From assembly GCA_963742875.1 (NCBI GenBank), contig CAVUNO010000011.1:124001-188000 (forward strand): 64,000 nt of DNA. Direction: 5' to 3'. The notes beneath the pieces are model-generated. The model was not told the DNA's origin and did not search any database. It saw nothing but the letters and a program-made list of their open reading frames with translations. This document shows, piece by piece, positions 62,309 through 64,000 of this stretch; position 1 is the stretch's first letter, and each line of letters begins with the position of its first letter. The stretch comes from Bog-532 sp963742875. GTDB taxonomy: Bacteria; Actinomycetota; Actinomycetes; Streptosporangiales; Streptosporangiaceae. The position numbers and the translations under genes are program-made.

Positions 62309-64000
62309 TTCCGGGTGTTTCGGTCATGCGGCAAAGCCGAGGTCGGCGATGCTGGCCGGGTCGTAGCGGTTCAGGTGGATGTCTTTGCGGTAGCGCGTCT
62401 TGTAGTAGTTCATGTAGTCGTCCAGGTCGCCGTTGACGACCACGGCGCGGAGCTTGAGGATGACTTCGGCGCCGTCGGGGGACCATCTTGCACCGGTGAT
62501 TCCGAAGCGGTCTTCGATGACGAAGCGGCAGGCTCCCTCGATCAGGCCAGTGGCGATCGGCCAGCCGCTGGCCAGTGCCTTGTCGTAGCGCATGTACATG
62601 TGGTTGTTGGTGAGGTATGTGACCGCCTTGTCGACGTCGGTGAGGTCCAGGTGGCGGGTACTGGCCTTGGCTCGGGTCTTGGCGGCGACGGATGCCAGCG
62701 TGGCGGCGACTGCCTTGCCGCGGCCGTGCAGTACCCGCAGCCGCTGCCCGTCGGCCCATTCGCGGGCGGCTCGCGGGTCGCCGGGGTGCAGGGCGGCGGC
62801 GGCTTTGCCGAGGTAGCCGCTGACGTGGATGAAGTCGATGAGGACCGGGACCTTGAGGTCGCGGTCCTTGGCATGGGCGGTGATGGCGGTGATCTGCTGC
62901 TTGTTCCCGTCGACGAGGAAGAGCCGCTGGGTCACCCGGTACGGGTCCCGGCGGTCGGCTTCGTCGAACGCCGCCCCGATCATCGCGGGGATGTCGTCGG
63001 TGATGGACGCCGAGACCCATTTGCTGCGTGCTTCCGGGCCGGGGTGCTCGTTGCGGCGGGCTGGCGGGGCGGCGATGTCTTCGGGTGCGCGGACGGCCGG
63101 GGTGAAGCCGGCGACCGCGACGATCTCGGCCATCTTCTTGATCCCCGGATGAGCGGCATCGGTCCCCTTGCCGGCGCTGGTGCGGTGCTCGGGCCGCAGC
63201 GCGATGCCCTTGCCGTCGGCCTGCATCATGAGCACGTCGCCGGCGGCGGGCCGGTGTCCGCGTCGCGGGCCCGCTGGGCGTAGAAGTCGTCTGCCCAGGC
63301 GGCCAGGTCCTCGGCCAGGCCGGCCATCTGAGCCCGGCCGATCATCACTCCGGTGCGGGCCTGGATGACTTCCTGGGCCTGTCCGTAGCCGCCTTCGGCC
63401 AGGTGATAGGCGGCCAGGGCGCGCATCCCGAGGGAGTAGGGGTCATCGGGCAGCATCCACCGGGCATCGGCCGGGTACAGGTTCGCTTCGCGGCGGTTGC
63501 GGTAGGCCAGCCGGGTGGCCCGGACCGGCCCGAAGATGCTGACCACGCCCCGGTCATGACCAGTTTCCACGCTGCCGTGCCGGATCCCTGCGGCGCTGGT
63601 GACCTGCTCGATGCGCTCCTCGCGCGCGGAGTCGATGGTGAAGGTGGCTTCCAGCAGCTGCCGCTGCAGCTCCCGGCCCGAATCCGTGATCGCTTTCTCC
63701 CGGTCCCCGTGATCGAGAGCGCCGGCGTCCTGCGCAGTCCAGGTGAGCATCGCAGAGAACTGCTCTACCGGGCCGGCCAGCGCCGCCGCCAGCTCACTGT
63801 CCACCGGGCCCGCGGTCCCGTCCTCGCCGATCTGCGTCACCGTCACCGAAACCGTCACCGCCGGGCCTCCGTTGCCTGCCGAGGGTCATGTTCCCCCCAC
63901 GATCCCGGAACCGGCCCAGGAACCGGGGGACCCGGCACCCGGATACCACCCCGGATCAGCCCCCGGCAACCCGCCTTCACTACCACTGACCAGCACAGAT
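62280..64000. mobile_element. ISKra4-like insertion sequence, right end beyond the window
   Basis: Contains the transposase pieces at 62324-63858. The left boundary is set by where OppB homology stops (~62280-62308). No second terminal repeat is found up to 64000, so the right end lies outside or is not recognised. Confidence 0.65.
62324..63858 (-). pseudogene. ISKra4-family transposase in two overlapping frames
   Basis: First frame 63858-63226 (210 codons): VSIFGPVRATRLAYRNRREA, LGMRALAAYHLAEGGYGQAQ. Second frame 63235-62324: MLMMQADGKGIALRPEHR with the catalytic-type Asp, RLFLVDGNKQQITAI, IDFIHVSGYLGKAA, GWPIATGLIEGACRFVIEDR. The frames overlap by 10 bases at 63226-63235, in GCCGCCGGCGACGTGC; a one-base change would fuse them into ~510 aa. 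Some IS use programmed frameshifting, so it may be functional. Confidence 0.8.

Noticed and set aside
1..64000. tRNA, rRNA and CRISPR genes
   Set aside because: I saw no tRNA cloverleaf with a TTCRANNC box, no rRNA segments and no spaced short repeats; a dedicated search was not possible.

Overview
The window is high-GC DNA coding mostly on the minus strand in its first 40 kb. It is clearly from an actinobacterium: it carries bldC, rex, glnR, mshD (mycothiol synthesis), murT-gatD, a DivIVA/FilP-like coiled-coil protein and the actinobacterial arrangement of haem genes. BldC, Rex and the coiled-coil protein suggest a filamentous actinomycete. Gene order partly resembles Streptomyces (haem/cytochrome block, Nur-YgfZ-nitrobindin block, sulfurtransferase/GlnR/MshD block), but the accessory genes differ, and I would not name a genus.

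Layout. 0.1-3.5 kb: DUF4229 membrane protein, a PLP ammonia-lyase, bldC, and a two-gene unit of a putative lethal-factor-like zinc metallopeptidase and a small acidic protein. 3.8-10.2 kb: cytochrome c maturation genes (ccsB, resB, TlpA-like lipoprotein; no ccdA), a histidine phosphatase, hemL and a prim-pol protein. 10.5-16.5 kb: tetrapyrrole operon rex-hemA-hemC-hemD/cobA-hemB with a Rex operator in front; hemA is cut by an in-frame TGA. 16.5-24.9 kb: glutaredoxin-like ORF, tiny AURKAIP1/COX24 protein, excisionase-type HTH protein, acuC, proC, two 170-bp direct repeats, proline dehydrogenase, ygfZ, Fur-family regulator, nitrobindin, DsrE protein. 24.9-26.9 kb: gatD-murT (peptidoglycan amidation).

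26.9-35.3 kb is the most unusual part: three consecutive genes derived from P-loop DNA-translocase/conjugation ATPases, none with an intact Walker A lysine. The first is fused to an N-terminal GntR-type winged helix with UTRA-like segments and membrane helices; the last (HerA-like) is broken by frame changes and repeats. 35.6-44 kb returns to core genes: sulfurtransferase operon with a Cys-rich leader peptide (sulfurtransferase frameshifted), thioredoxin, ECF sigma/anti-sigma pair, MoaD-like, glnR, mshD, DivIVA-like protein. 44-50.4 kb: Ppx/GppA phosphatase, FAD oxidoreductase, malQ, TetR regulator.

50.4-64 kb is an accessory region with many gene fragments (AraC, histidine kinase, GNAT, ABC binding protein, UvrA, AfsR-type ATPase, methyltransferase tails), an NB-ARC/TPR protein, an amino-acid permease, a cluster of seven DnaA boxes without dnaA or dnaN nearby, and an oligopeptide ABC permease pair whose oppB lost its N-terminus beside an ISKra4-like transposase. 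Several otherwise conserved genes are interrupted by single-base events (hemA, sulfurtransferase, HerA-like, transposase). Part of this could be sequence error rather than biology, and raw reads would settle it.
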